From Termitomyces sp. T153 (lineage: Eukaryota > Basidiomycota > Agaricomycetes > Agaricales > Lyophyllaceae), in NCBI GenBank assembly GCA_018296165.2, contig JACKQL020000008.1, positions 1 through 64,000 of the forward strand: a stretch of 64,000 bases of DNA. Direction: 5' to 3'. Shown piece by piece: positions 23,327-34,780 of the stretch (position 1 is the first letter of the stretch; each line of letters opens with the position of its first letter). Under the pieces are notes generated by a model that saw nothing but the letters and a program-made list of their open reading frames with translations, had not been told where the DNA came from and did no database searches. Made by a program: the position numbers and the translations under genes.

Positions 23327-24686
23327 ACAGCTGGCAAAGGAAAATCCAAAGTCTATTCAGTACTGTACAGTGTCTACTGAGATAACTACTCACCTAGCAA
23401 AGGGAAATCCAAAGAGAACAAGTCTGGGAATTCCTTAAACCAGGTGTGATGCTTCAGAGGCTTCAGAAGCATGAGAAACAACTGTACAGTATGACAGAGA
23501 AAGAAGACACAAGTGATGTATCAGCAATTGGTCAGCAGTTACATAAGCTGGTGGCAGTGCTAAAGGGGCCACACTTGTCTGATTTACAGACAGAGAATTG
23601 GTGCAGCCTGAGGGCTGAAACTAGGACCAATAGATAGAGAAAAGGAAGGAAAATAAAGGAAAACTATAATGGAGCAAATTTGACAAGAATTGGAGAAGGA
23701 GAAGGGGAAACAAGTGAGATGTTCCCTGACACTGACCTTCATTGGCAGGTGCCCTGTGCTGCCCCCATCCTTTGCTGCCCCCATCCTTTGCCACCTCACC
23801 TCTCTCCAACGCCTTACCCTGCTGCTCCTCCTCCATCTATGCCATGACCCATGCCCAATCCCAGCCCTGCTCTGCAGCAATGCAGCCTGCATGCCAACTC
23901 GACATAACAGAGCACCTCTTATGCCACAAATGATATAGAAGACACACCAACATGTCCTGCTGTAACCCCAGTGCAGGCTCCTCAAAATTGCACTGTTCTC
24001 CCTGCCAAACACAAGATGAACACTGCAGGAATGGGTTAACTGGAGAAAAGGTAGAATCACAATATCTGCTTACTGGGGCTGCCACTTGGCACCACTTGAG
24101 TGTCAGAGGACCCCTCACCCACCCTACCACCACCACAAACTGCTCTGGCATCACTTCCACCTATGCAACCCTGGAAGTGGAGGGAACAGGCCAGACTACT
24201 CAGGGACCCAGGATGGCTCTGGAATGTGAGGCAGGGGCCACCCCCACTGCCAACTGCACTGGGACCCTGCCTCACAAAAGCCCCAAGGGGCCTGCCACAG
24301 CCTCAGACAACTCTGTCAAGATTCTATCAGCACTCCAGAGCATGAAGACAAGACTGCACTTATGACTATGATACATTGCCTGTACTCACTTACAATCCCA
24401 ATGATCTTCAGAACCCTTAGAGGAAGAAGAGGGAGATTGGGCAGAAGAAGAAGAAGATGCCACTGGGGAATATGCAGAGGAAGACATTGCAAAGAGTTTG
24501 GAAACTCCAGGGTATGTCTGACCCTTTTAATGACTTGGGAAGAACTCCCTGACAAATGGTGGCCACACTTTGACTTTGTTCCTCATGCTGCAGCCACTCA
24601 CTGTGGTCTGATCAATATTACTCAACTTCAATTCCCACACCCTGCCGATCCCCAAACTGTTCCCTGCATCTTGAGGGTCTTGATGC
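23327..24686 (+). other. Unassigned coding-like remnants before LTR B
   Basis: Two stretches look like old coding sequence: a 138-codon plus frame (23952-24365), rich in Thr, Gly and Cys, and a strongly acidic stretch (EEEEGDWAEEEEDATGEYA at about 24420-24476). I cannot name either. The last ~100-170 bp before 24701 should belong to the retrotransposon 3' end because a polypurine tract follows. A probable inversion breakpoint lies between about 24520 and 24690. Confidence 0.35.
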
Positions 24687-24688
24687 TG

Positions 24689-24700
24689 AAGGGGGGGTAA
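24689..24700 (+). promoter_or_regulatory. Polypurine tract before 3' LTR B
   Basis: The stretch AAGGGGGGGTAA abuts the LTR start TGTCACAACC at 24701. Polypurine tracts directly upstream of the 3' LTR prime plus-strand DNA synthesis, so this marks the LTR as a 3' copy attached to some internal element sequence and not a solo LTR. Confidence 0.75.
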
Positions 24701-25760
24701 TGTCACAACCCACTCCCTGGACCCCTGACATTGTTCCCAGCCTGCTTGGTTCCCTGGAGTCCCTCCCCCAATGCCTTGTCAAAACCCCCAACCATCAAAC
24801 ACCCTCCACAGCCACTCCAGGTAACTCTGATGCTTCTCCAGCAAACTCTGATGGCTCCCTGGCTAACTCTGACACTTTCTCCACAGCCATCAATGCTTTT
24901 CTTAACTCTCCTGAGCCCCTGGAACCCTTCCCCACCATTCCTGACCCCATCATACAGCTCTGGCTCACTATCCTGACTCATCCAACCTACTCCAAGGCAT
25001 CATGACAACCCCAGAGCAACCTGTGCCCCCAACTGATCCCATCAGAATATTGCTGCAGCCCACTCCTCAATTGCAACCAACACCCAGTGACTCTGCATGG
25101 CTCCATCTAGCCCTGCTGCCACACCCACTGCCCCTTGGAGCTCTCCAGTAGTCAGTATATAATCCATAGAGTAGCACCTCACACTCTAGTCTTGATATTA
25201 CATTAACTGGTTACTTGTGTCTCATGTCTCTTTCTGTCTCTATTTCTATTTTTAGTCCTGAATCTATCTCTTCTCTCAGTCTCATCTTGTCTCGCCTCCA
25301 TCTTGTCTCAATTGTCTCTATCTTCTTTGTTTCTCTAAGTTCTTTTCATCTCCAATGTCAGTACAAACTCTGCACACATGCTATGATCCCCAAGCATTCT
25401 TATGACAACTCCAGACCTTGTCCATCACTTGGCCCCAGAACCCATCAAGTCTTGATTGATCCCCTGTCAAACTCCAGCTCTGCCTCCATCACTTGCAAAG
25501 CCTCTGCTTGCCCCACAATCTATTTGCACACCTATAAACTTGTTTCTGGCACCTGCCCAAGCCCAACATCTAATATACTTGGTCTTAGACTTCCCCAGAC
25601 CACTCTGGACTTGCTTGGACCACTTCCCTTAGCTTCCCCTCATAAGTCCCTCTAGTCTGTGCCAACCCTGGAGCACTAGGTTATAAGTGCAGGACATCAC
25701 ATCTGCCTAGTGAGGACTCACCCAGTGTAGCTGAGCCCCCATAGTCAGTGGAACCTGACA
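24701..25760 (+). repeat. LTR B: 3' LTR of the split element B/C (1060 bp)
   Basis: It starts TGTCACAACC and ends AACCTGACA (TG...CA). It aligns along its full length with the LTRs at 1167-2230 and 54582-55639, being nearest in length and detail to the latter. A TATA-like AGTATATAAT (25152-25161) stands about 27 bp before AGTCTTGATATTA (25188-25200), the 13-mer complementary to the family's primer-binding site. The next five bases, TCAAC (25761-25765), equal the five bases outside the 5' LTR of element C read in element orientation. Confidence 0.9.
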
Positions 25761-27339
25761 TCAACCATGCCACAGAGAGCAACAATGTCAACTTCATTCT
25801 GTGTGAGATGCTCAGCATGAGCCTCAACAGTTTGCTTTGTCCTGTTGAGGTCAGACATTATGCCCACAACACTTGTGCCCATGATGTCCATGTGCTCATT
25901 GAGTGCTCTAAGCATCATATTGTACCACCAGAGCATCATCTCTATCTCCCCACACCTCATCTCCTCAGCTAACACAAACCCTGACCTCATCTCTTCTTAC
26001 TAATACAGCCTTGATTCCTTCATTGATGAAATCAAGCTGTTGGTTCAACCACACCATAGCTTGTGTAAGGACAGCCTCAACAGATTTGGTGGAGGAGAGA
26101 GGATCTGCTTGCTGCTTGCTCTTTCCCTTTCCACTCATTGTCAGCAGGTCCACTCACTCCTTCCCCTTTCCACTGGCTGCTAGTGGATCTGTCTGTTCCT
26201 TTCCCCTTCCTGTTTCCATGGCTACTAGCATATCCACCAGGCAGATCATCAATGGCCCAGCAACTAGTGTTGTTAGTAAATGATTTCAGTTGGCAAAATC
26301 AACACTTACTCTTGACATACTCAGAAGACTTCAGTTTTCTCTGCCTTTTCTCCTTCTTTCCCTTCTTGCCCCTGTTCCTCCAGACCTCTTCTTTGTGATC
26401 CCTCATGAGACTGCATGTTTTTTTTTGAGGACAAGGCAGCAGGCATTGCATGAGGTTCCTCCTTTGCCTTGACACAGAGGAGCCCCTTCTTTTGACAGTA
26501 TTGGCAAGGGGAGTGGAGCTGTGCCCCTGTGCATGGAGGTGCCATCATGAGGTACTTTCCTAACCTTATTGATGGTGTGATCTTGCCCTGCCAATGTTCC
26601 TTGTCCTTGGAATGATTTTTGTTGTCATTCTCATCATTCTCATTGTCTTTGTCCAAGATGATTGATTCATACTTGGAATGGCTGGGTGGGGGAGGACTAT
26701 GAGGAGGAGTTTGGGCAGTGTATTTCCTCCATTCTCATTGGGGAATCTGTGCTTTGCTAGCCTTTCTGATCAGCCAGGGCCAGGCTGAGACCAGCTCTGC
26801 TGGGGACAATGGACTTGATTCCAATACTCTACCAGGTTTTGATGAGGGACCTGCTGGGGACACCAGACCTGCTACCAGCATCAGCAGATCAATTGCTGAA
26901 ATCCATTTAAAAATTTCCAAAGGTGAGGGATCCAACATTGAACATGGACCTGCTACTTGTCCTGCTGCCTGGCCCTTGTTGACCTCCTGGGCTTCCTTCC
27001 TTGCCTGTGACTCCTTGAAATATGCCTGTGCCTTCTCTTTCAACTCCTCAATTGCCTTTGCATCTGACAGCTTGCCTGATAAACTTCAGAGGGCCTCATT
27101 GAAAAAGCTTTTCCTAGCCTCCAGGATGAGTTGTTTGTTCTTGGCCTGGGAAATTTGCTTCCACAAAGATTTCTTGAACACCATCTGTGAGTGTTGCATA
27201 TTATCCTACAAGTAGGGTTGCTCACCAATTCTTTAACTCTACCCTGGAGATTTGACAAGTCTCCTCTCAGAGCAGAGACCAACACAGAGTTCTCAGTGTT
27301 GTAGAGCTGTTGTAAAAGGATCTCAGTGGATGAAGACAT
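25761..27339 (-). pseudogene. Cys-cluster gene, 5' half (split by retrotransposon)
   Basis: The protein starts MSSSTEILLQQLYNTENSVL at 27339. An intron-like gap (GTGAGC near 27222) follows, then a Lys/Glu/Gln-rich part (about 27060-26960), a Ser/Pro-rich part, and a cysteine cluster: PCQYCQKKGLLC (about 26507-26472) and, in another frame after a T-homopolymer (26418-26427), CNACCLVLKKK. Together these resemble a two-half Zn2Cys6-like cluster. The end is a heptad-like stretch to GMV at 25766. LTR B begins at the next base, with its 5-bp target duplication. The coding frame appears to continue at 55640 on the plus strand. A DNA-binding role is possible, not shown. Confidence 0.55.
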
Positions 27340-28149
27340 AGCATAGCAGACAGCAATGAGCAGATGAGCAGTGGCTGGTAAGCAAAAGAGGACTTGAAAG
27401 TCAAGAATTTGAAAAATAGGGTCACATGCCTCTGTTGATCTATGTGTACCATCCAAAAGCAGTATGGCTGCCAAAGAAGGTTGCAGCTTCCAAAGGATTT
27501 CATGCTTTGATGAGATTTTGATGGCTGCCAAAGAAGATTGATGCCTTCCAAAGAATCTGATCCTCTATGAAGAATTCTGATGCATTCCCAAGAATCTAAA
27601 AAAGCCATGACCAAGATGATGTGTTCTCCATTGATTTTGTTCAACTGACATAATGCTGTGTTTCTGCTGTTCCTTGATTGTTATTTCTGCAATTAAAATA
27701 GATCTTCATATCACTTTTCATTTAAGTGGCTTGTTGCCAATGGTGGTACCAGCTTTGGTCACCCCCCATCTTCTCAGCAGCTTTCTGATGGCACTGGGCA
27801 GATACATTCCTGAGGGCAGATTTTGTCACAAGTGGTGGCAGCCAGTCATGAGAAATAACTGGCAGCTGGACCCACTGCCAGTCCACTGACACCAGCAGAT
27901 TTGAGTGTTGAGCAGGGCTGGTCACTGTAAAATGTAATTGCAATGGACCCAGTAGTAATTAGCAGCTCCAGATCCTAGTCAAAGAACTCTACTGGATATG
28001 TATAATATGGCACAATGTATGGCCTCCATGGCACCTGTATAACACACTACATTGTGTGGATTCTGCTATGGTGTAGCAGACTCCATCAGTGACATAGGAT
28101 ACAATCCAAAGCGTGCTCTGCTGTAATGTAGGACACACTACATATGTAT
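27340..28149. other. No recognised gene
   Basis: Contains the upstream region of the Cys-cluster gene and a run of similar short phrases (GCCAAAGAAG.TTG repeated near 27470, 27517 and 27545). No coding block is supportable, and the left limit of element G is not sharply visible. Confidence 0.4.
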
Positions 28150-31100
28150 GTCTCTATGTGTCCTATCCTGGTTCAGAACCAAGTTCTGTGCCTCAGCAGT
28201 TCAACCAACCTCTCAGACTGCAGGTTGGCAAACCATAGTCCAATCTTCAAATCAGGGTTGCTGGCTGTGTCCATAGAGAGTAGGTCATCTGTATCTAGTA
28301 CCATGTCTGTAACAACCAACTCCTCATCTGATATCTTTAGACAGTACCTGGGTTTCCAGTGTTGCAGTATGTTTGTTGGATCACCTGGGTAAGGCTGCAT
28401 ACTCTCTAGAAAGGATTTAAGGGCATAGAATGATTCATTCCTAGACACTTCCATGGTCCTTTGTAAATCCTCAATGCTTCCAGGTGCTCCTCAGTATTCT
28501 CAATTGGGAAGGGGAATTCTAGTAAGTTCATGGGTGGACTCAGATGGACCTCCTCAAAGAATTCTAGCTCAGCTAGTTTGGCATTGGTCAGAGGTTGGAT
28601 AACCTCTTCCTCTTGCCCTGCAGGATGTGGCTCCACTTTCAAAATAATGCCAGCTCCCATGTCATTATCAGAACTTGGTCCCTTGGGAGGGTGTCCCCAC
28701 AACTGACAATTTCATTGTTATTTAGGCAGCCCCCTTCATCCTCCTCCACAGAGGAATCCAACATGGTCCCAAGTTCTGGTAGGTCATCCCATTCAGAACT
28801 CCAGGGAGAGGCTGACTGCTGACCAGATAAGGTCAAATGTGGTCTCTACCCAGGCTGCAGCTGGATGGTGCACCATACTCTGGTAGGGTGGGAGTGATAT
28901 CCTCAATGCTCAAGAGATCTGATGACATGGTCTGCAGGCTTGGTGGGCCTGAAACCACCAACCCCACATCCAGACTGCCATGTAGAAGGTCCCACAATGT
29001 GATGGCCCCAACAGGGAGTTCCATGGTCTCTTCAAAGCTAGCCAGTCAAAGTTGCTCCATCTCTTCCAGGTCCATGGACAGCCTATAGGCACTTATTCTG
29101 GGTGGTTTTCTGGTGGATGATTTGGCTGTGCATGCATGAGTGCAATTACATGCCATGTGGCCCTCCTCCCTACATACAAAACAATGATTTGCCATACACA
29201 GCTCTGCTTCCTCCTCTTTGGTCAATGGAATGCATGGATGGTGAAGCAAGGTTGCAGGTTGGTTGGATTGGGGTTGGTTGGATTGAGATTGCTGTCATTG
29301 TTCAGAGCCACCATATGCATAGATGCCAATTGGCAAGTAATGTTGGTCTTTTTGCCAAACATTGGATACTGTGGCCATCTGGGGCTCTTGGGTCTGTCCT
29401 GCTGTTCCTGCCAGGTTTTGTGGTGCCCCATGCAATGAGAGTTGGCCACCTTACAAGACTCTTCTACATCCACATTGTCTGCCATTTCCTGGTACTCAGC
29501 TTCCTGGACTATAGCATTCCAGCTCATCCATTCAGGGTTGAGGTGAGCATGAAGCAAAGGCTTTTGAATAGATGGTTTAAATCCATTGAATAGCTTCACT
29601 ACCCAAGTTTGGTGGCTATCTGACCCCACAATGGTGAATAATTTGTCCAGGTCAGCCACATAGTCTTTTACAGGTCTACTACCCTGCTCAGATCTCTCCA
29701 GTCACAACTGCTGTTGATTGCAATAATCTATTGGGAAGCAATAGTTAAACAGCTTGGTGAACAAATCCTTTTAATGTCCATTTATGTGGTGCTAATGACA
29801 TGTGGCAAGTATAGAACATATATGCACAGCCAGTCAAAAACTTGGAGAGCACTGTGACCTGTTGACATTTTTCTCCATAGCCATATATTACATAGGCTGT
29901 ACCATGAGTCAGGAATCTCTGGAAGGCCCAATACTCTGCTTGGCCTCCATACTTTTCTGGTGGTGTGGGCTTGATCAGTGTTTGCTGTCATTGGCTACTG
30001 TGGCAAGATCATGATTTTTGACTTTCCTTTCTCCTTACCCCCTTTCCTTTAGTGCAGCCCCAGTGACAATCTTGTCATCAGCCACATTGGCCATTGGAAG
30101 GTTCCAATAAATCTGCACTGGAAGAGCTTGAAGAGGAAGATGAAGAGGGTGGAGAACCTGCAGACAGTCCTGAGCTACTTGCTACCAATATATTATCACT
30201 ATCACTTTCAGATTCAGACTTGGGATCAGATGAGGATGATGCCAAGCTGTCAGAGGGATTGCCATTGGTCGCGCCACCCAGTCACTGAGATGCTTGGCCT
30301 AGAGCACTTTTTCTGGAAACTTGGGCAAAGGGGTTGTTTGCATTTCTCCATTGATTTGTTGACCCCTCAGTCCTGTGTGCATAGTGCAACTTGGTCCCAT
30401 TGTCTGTCACCCAGCCAATCAGTTTGGTGAGCTTGCCTGAGACAGGTGTTGAGCCCAACTGTTCCTTCCTGTTGTGGGCAGTCTGCTTTTTTTTGTTTCA
30501 AACGAGCTAGTTCCTTAGCTAGTAGTTGCTGGTCTTGTAAATAATTTTGCATTTCCTTATGTGACACTGCCTCCTCTGGAAAGATATGTCCTTTCGCAGA
30601 TTGAGCCTTAGTTACTATCAGGGGTTCAGGAGATACTTTGTCCCCCACTGTGGGAGCGTTGGGCTGTTTGGTGGCCGCTCCCGTGTTGGTGAGCCCTGAT
30701 TCCCTTTCATGAGTGGGTGCGCCACCCTTCAACCCAATATCATTGAGCAGCTGATGTTGTAACCCCAGGTCGACCTCAGTGTCTGATAGGCCAAGGCCTC
30801 CCCAGTTATGCAAGTTGACTCCCTTACCCTTGTCCTGAGTCAACCTCCAGATCCAAACTTCCGGAGTCACTGAAATTTTCATCAGCCCAAAATTTAGTCT
30901 CTTTGGACCTGGCCCTATGAGCTTGATTCACCCGCCGATCAACACACTCTCTTTCCTCATCAGTCATTGATTGACGAGCGAGGCTCACTGCTTTTTCCTG
31001 GTATGGAGTGAGTCCAGGTCTGCCAGCCTGAGGGTTCTCGACCTGAGCCTCTTTGACAGGTGGTTAATATCTCAATTTTTTACTGATTTGTACGGGAGTG

Positions 31101-31483
31101 GATTCTCCAGAAAAGATATTATTGCTACCAAAGACAGGACTATTGGTGTCTACTGTCAGGTGGGAGTAAGTGTCGCAGTACTCGTCAGTGCTGGACTTTT
31201 TGTCGTGAGGGCTAGATTGCCGTTCCACCAACATTCCTTCATTTCCTACAAAGTGAGCATCCCTACCAACTACAGGCTCGGGGGCATCCGCTTCACAAGC
31301 GGGCAAGTCGCCGGCTCCCCTGGAGCTCGCGGCGGTGTGGGGTGGTGGTCTCACGGAGTTGTCTAAGTCAGTCGGCCCCGGGGGAGCCTCTTGACTCAAA
31401 CCTTGCTCCCTGTCGACCTCGGGGATTCGTGCAGCTGCAGACTGAGCGATTGTCGCTGAACAAAGATGATTTATATAGGACAT
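28150..31483 (-). pseudogene. Element G: Gypsy-type Gag with CCHC zinc knuckle
   Basis: The N-terminal part starts at the ATG at 31483 (MSYINHLCSATIAQSAAARI) and stays open to 31064. The next segment (30882-30367) includes GKGVNLHNWGGLGLSDTEVD and a Gln/Lys-rich helix. A Gag core lies at 29659-29222 (DLDKLFTIVGSDSHQTWVVK), followed by a zinc knuckle CFVCREEGHMACNC (29183-29142). Later pieces to 28173 are acidic. This is a retrotransposon structural protein; no protease, RT or integrase follows, so the element is truncated at its 3' side. CpG is frequent near 31 kb and almost absent by 29 kb. Confidence 0.65.
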
Positions 31484-32054
31484 AGTTTTAGTAATAGTAT
31501 TTTGGAGTGGTTACTCACGTCTTTGGTAGGGCTGGTTGATCAGGCCAACGGCGTCCAGTGACGAGAGTGAGAGTGCGAAAATAAAAGCTAGGAGTTTGTT
31601 CCTGTTCAAACTATGTGACGTTTGCGTGAGTTGCATGGTGTGATGTTTGCGTGAATTACACAGTAACGTCGCATGAAGAGATACAGATCTTTTGAGACTT
31701 CCATAGGAGAACAGTTGTAAGTCCTAGTATTGGAAGAACTGACCCTGTGTTGGTCTCGGGGACTCGTGCAGCTGCAGACTGAACAATAGTTGCCGAGCGA
31801 AGACGATTCCTATAGGACATAGTTTAGTAATAGAATTTTGAGTGGTTACTCACGTCTTTTGGTAGGGCTGGTTGATCAGGCCAACGGTGTCCAGTGACGG
31901 GAGTAAGAGTGCAAAAAAAAAGAAGCTAGGGGCTTGTTCCTGTTCAGAATATGTGACGTTTGCGTGAATCACACGGTAACGTCGCACGAAGAGATATAGA
32001 AACTTTTGAGACTTCCGTAGGAGAACAGTTGTAAGTCCTAGTATTGGAAGAACT
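31411..32054. repeat. Tandem duplication of the element G leader and gag start
   Basis: A unit of about 310-340 bp occurs twice (about 31411-31748 and 31749-32054). Both copies hold GTGCAGCTGCAGACTGA, GGTAGGGCTGGTTGATCAGG and CAACTGTTCTCC-type sequence (plus strand GGAGAACAGTTG). On the minus strand each copy carries a start codon and the first ~20 codons of gag (starts at 31483 and 31820), so the 5' end of the Gag gene is duplicated. Confidence 0.8.
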
Positions 32055-32420
32055 GAGTAATACGATACATGATTATATATCGTAGGAACTGTAGTATGTA
32101 ATATATAACTGGTAATGTATCGGATAAGTGGAAGATTAGAGGTACCGTTAAATAAGGACCGCGTGGTAAGTCTTGGCAAAACGCGTCGTTACACACGGTA
32201 ACGTCGCACGAAAAGATATAGAAACTTTTAGAGACTTCCGTAGGAGAACAGTTGTAAGTCCTAGTATTGGAAGAACCAACTAATACGATACATCGGAGAG
32301 CTTTATATACCGTACGAACTGTAGTATGTAATATCTAACTGGTAATGTATCGGATTAGTGGGAAATCAGAGGTACCGTTGAATAAGGATCGCGTGGTAAG
32401 TCATGGCAACGCGTCGTTAC
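31971..32420 (-). repeat. Element G LTR with internal tandem duplication
   Basis: Two copies of a ~225-bp block lie head to tail: 31971-32192 and 32193-32420, both starting ACACGGTAACGTCGCACGAA and ending CGCGTCGTTAC. Read on the minus strand the outer edge begins TGTAACGACGCG and is followed by a TATA-like GTATATAAAG (about 32310-32301), pointing transcription toward the gag. I interpret this as the 5' LTR promoter of element G; its inner limit is uncertain. CpG is well preserved. Confidence 0.65.
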
Positions 32421-32502
32421 ATCGGGCCGATTTCGCAGACTATGTTGACGCGCCTAGCCTTTAAGTAGCTCAGCAGCTGAACGCCCATCAGAATTATCCA
32501 CA
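32421..32502 (+). promoter_or_regulatory. Short 5' region of the hydrolase gene next to an LTR
   Basis: Only 82 bp of non-repeat sequence separate the LTR edge of element G from the hydrolase ATG (context CCACAATG). The region is CpG-rich (ATCGGGCCGATTTCGC). The two transcription units diverge, so promoter elements of the gene may extend into the LTR. No clear TATA box is seen for the gene. Confidence 0.5.
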
Positions 32503-33760
32503 ATGTTTGCCTCTCGCACCTACAGGCTCATTGGTGGTATCGACATTTTCTTCACTGACAGTGGCCCACCAGCGCATTCTACTGATTACACGACTTTGAT
32601 CGTCCTCCACGGTAGTGCTTTTACTGGGCGTAAGTTGCCTTCCTCCGACCAGCATTCATGATCAAATAATTCGACAGACGGTTTCGAGAAATTGCACGGC
32701 TACGCTCACAAATGCAACTTGCGAACCGTCATCTGGAACCGTAGAGACTACCCTGGATCGACCAAATACTCGGATGCCGAGATCGACGACCTCAACAATG
32801 GAAGGAAGATTTTTCTCGATCGCCTTGCCATTCAAGTCGCCGACTTTCTTAAGCAATACATCGACAAGGAATCTATTCCGAAAATCAGTACTGACCGCAA
32901 ATCTGGAGGATTCGCCATTATGGGTTGGTCGATGGGTACAGCGACAGCGATGCCCTTGTTCTCCGACCCAAGTCTTATCAGTCCCGAGTTGTACGCTCTT
33001 TTGGAGCAATACGTTAAGGACTTGATCCTTGATGGTATGTATGAGAATTCTGGAAGTAACCTGGTACTGATATCATTCTCAAGATCCTCCCCATCTCTCT
33101 TTCGGCATCATACTTCCTCCTGATGAGAAGACCTACAACCCGTGGACCGATAAGGAGTGCAAGACACCCGAAGAGCTCTACCAGAATTTTGGGTTTTGGG
33201 TGAGCTCGTACTGGACGCACCCTGATGTCTCTGGCACGATCCATGGATTGAACTATCAAAGACGTGGAGATACTCCTACTATCACAACCTGGACTCCCGA
33301 GCAGTTTCACAAGTTTTACAACGAACCAGCTGCTGTGAGGTCTGAGTTGCGCATGTGAGTGCCGGGGGGTGTAATCCTGTTTGTATTGTGTCTCTAACTG
33401 CTCTTGCAGGTATGTTGCTCCGATGCAGTCTACCTTGAATGATCTCACTCACCGCGTACTATATGATGAGAAGCTTGTCAACTCGTTCTTCCCTATGGTT
33501 CCTGTGACGTACATCGGCGCAACGCACACGAACTGGCACTGTGTTTGGTCTTGGATTGAATGCCAAAAGATCTACAATATGTACTTGGCCAAGGGTGTCA
33601 AGGTTAGACTGACGCGTTTTTTCCAGGTCCAAGAAGGGAATCATTTTGTAAGGTGACCTTCAGATATGATGGATGTGCGACTGACGCGATCTGTGCCAAG
33701 GTCCACTGGGATAAACCCAAAGAATTGATGGAATTCATTGTCGCTGGCATCAGAGGATAA
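32503..33760 (+). CDS. Alpha/beta hydrolase, five exons, apparently intact
   Basis: Exons are 32503-32629, 32678-33034, 33084-33354, 33410-33647 and 33701-33760. The four introns of 48-55 bp all have GT...AG ends, and a CTAAC branch motif is visible in the third. The joined frame is 350 codons without stops. The nucleophile elbow GWSMG places the catalytic Ser at residue ~127. LHGSAF near residue 38 fits the oxyanion loop, and GNHFVHWD places the catalytic His at ~330. The acidic triad residue is not certain. There is no signal peptide, so a cytosolic serine hydrolase is likely; substrate unknown. Length suits small fungal alpha/beta hydrolases. It is the only clearly intact gene here and sits in CpG-rich sequence, with only ~82 bp between its ATG and a retrotransposon LTR. 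Confidence 0.88.
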
Positions 33761-34249
33761 AAAACCGTCTACTTTCAGTAAGTCCCAGCCCAAATTCTGT
33801 CAAATCTGTGGGCCTCTGCAGTTTATCGCGTCATGAAGTTTTTGTTGTTTTTTTTTGTTCTTGATCGAAATAGTGATTGTAGTGGGAATCAACCGCCCCG
33901 AACGTCCGCCTTTTTTGATTTTCTGCTGAAGCGACGAGCTGGGACTATCTGCTAAGAACTAATGTAAAGAAACAAAATGTAATATCCATGAACACAACAA
34001 AAAGGTGACGAAGAGAAGATAGGGAGAGGTGGGAGGGTGCGTTAAAACGAACGATACGACTAAACAAATCTTGCTAACGAAAAAATAATCAAGTAAGCTG
34101 ACTGAAAAGCCCGAATGTACTACGTTCGGCTTACTGTAAAAACGAAACTTCGATGCAGCGGACTATGCCTTAAATCAATAAGTTCGTTGTGATATTGCTG
34201 TTCCGAGGTCTACGAAGTAGCCGAGGCTTTACTCCATCTTCAACCGCCA
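33761..34249. other. 3' flank of the hydrolase gene
   Basis: CpG-containing, AT-moderate sequence with no coding block. It probably holds the 3' UTR and terminator of the hydrolase gene; a T-rich run lies at 33840-33860. Confidence 0.5.
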
Positions 34250-34780
34250 AATTTTGTCCTCGATTTTTGCTCCCACATGATTATTATTTAGTTATGCACG
34301 TGATCTTCTGACCGGTATCCTTTTCTTGTCCTCAATTTTTGCTCCCTTCTGGCTATTACCACCAGCTATATAAAATAAATCACATGACTTTGACCTACTC
34401 TGACTGGTATTCTTGTCCTTGATTTTTGCTCCTTTAAGCACGTGACTGGTTTCGACCAAGTATCTTTTTCTTGTCCTCAATTTTTGCTCCCTTCGGCTAT
34501 TACCACTAGCTATCCTCAATTTTTACTCCTTCTGGCTATGACCACCAGCTATTCCTGGCTTGTCCTCAATTTTTGCTCCCTTTGGCTATTACCACTGGCT
34601 ATTCTTGATTTTTACTCCTTCTGGCTATGACCAGTGGCTATTCCTGACTTGTCCTGGATTTTTGCTCCCTTCAGCTATTACCACCAGCTACAGCTATTCC
34701 TGGCTATTCTTTCTTGTCCTCAATTTTTGATTTTTGCTCCCTTCTGGCTATTCCTTGCTCATTCCAGCTAGGAACCACCA
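34250..34780. repeat. Minisatellite, TCCTCAATTTTTGCTCCCTT type
   Basis: At least nine imperfect units of roughly 45-65 bp share TCCTCAATTTTTGCTCC followed by GGCTATTACCACCAGCTAT. CpG persists in the left units (next to the hydrolase gene) and disappears in the right units. It forms the boundary between CpG-rich and CpG-depleted DNA. Confidence 0.85.

Noticed and set aside
22932..23438. Plus-strand 168-codon frame and its neighbours
   Set aside because: Shadow of the minus-strand coiled-coil gene; its composition (Ser/Leu/Pro runs) mirrors Glu/Arg/Gln codons on the other strand.
33603..33626. A 24-bp intron in the hydrolase gene (GT...AG)
   Set aside because: Too short for splicing, and the 24 bp are in frame and open, so exon 4 reads through.
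34250..34780. CRISPR-like array
   Set aside because: Units are imperfect and directly adjacent with no unique spacers of fixed length; eukaryotic context.
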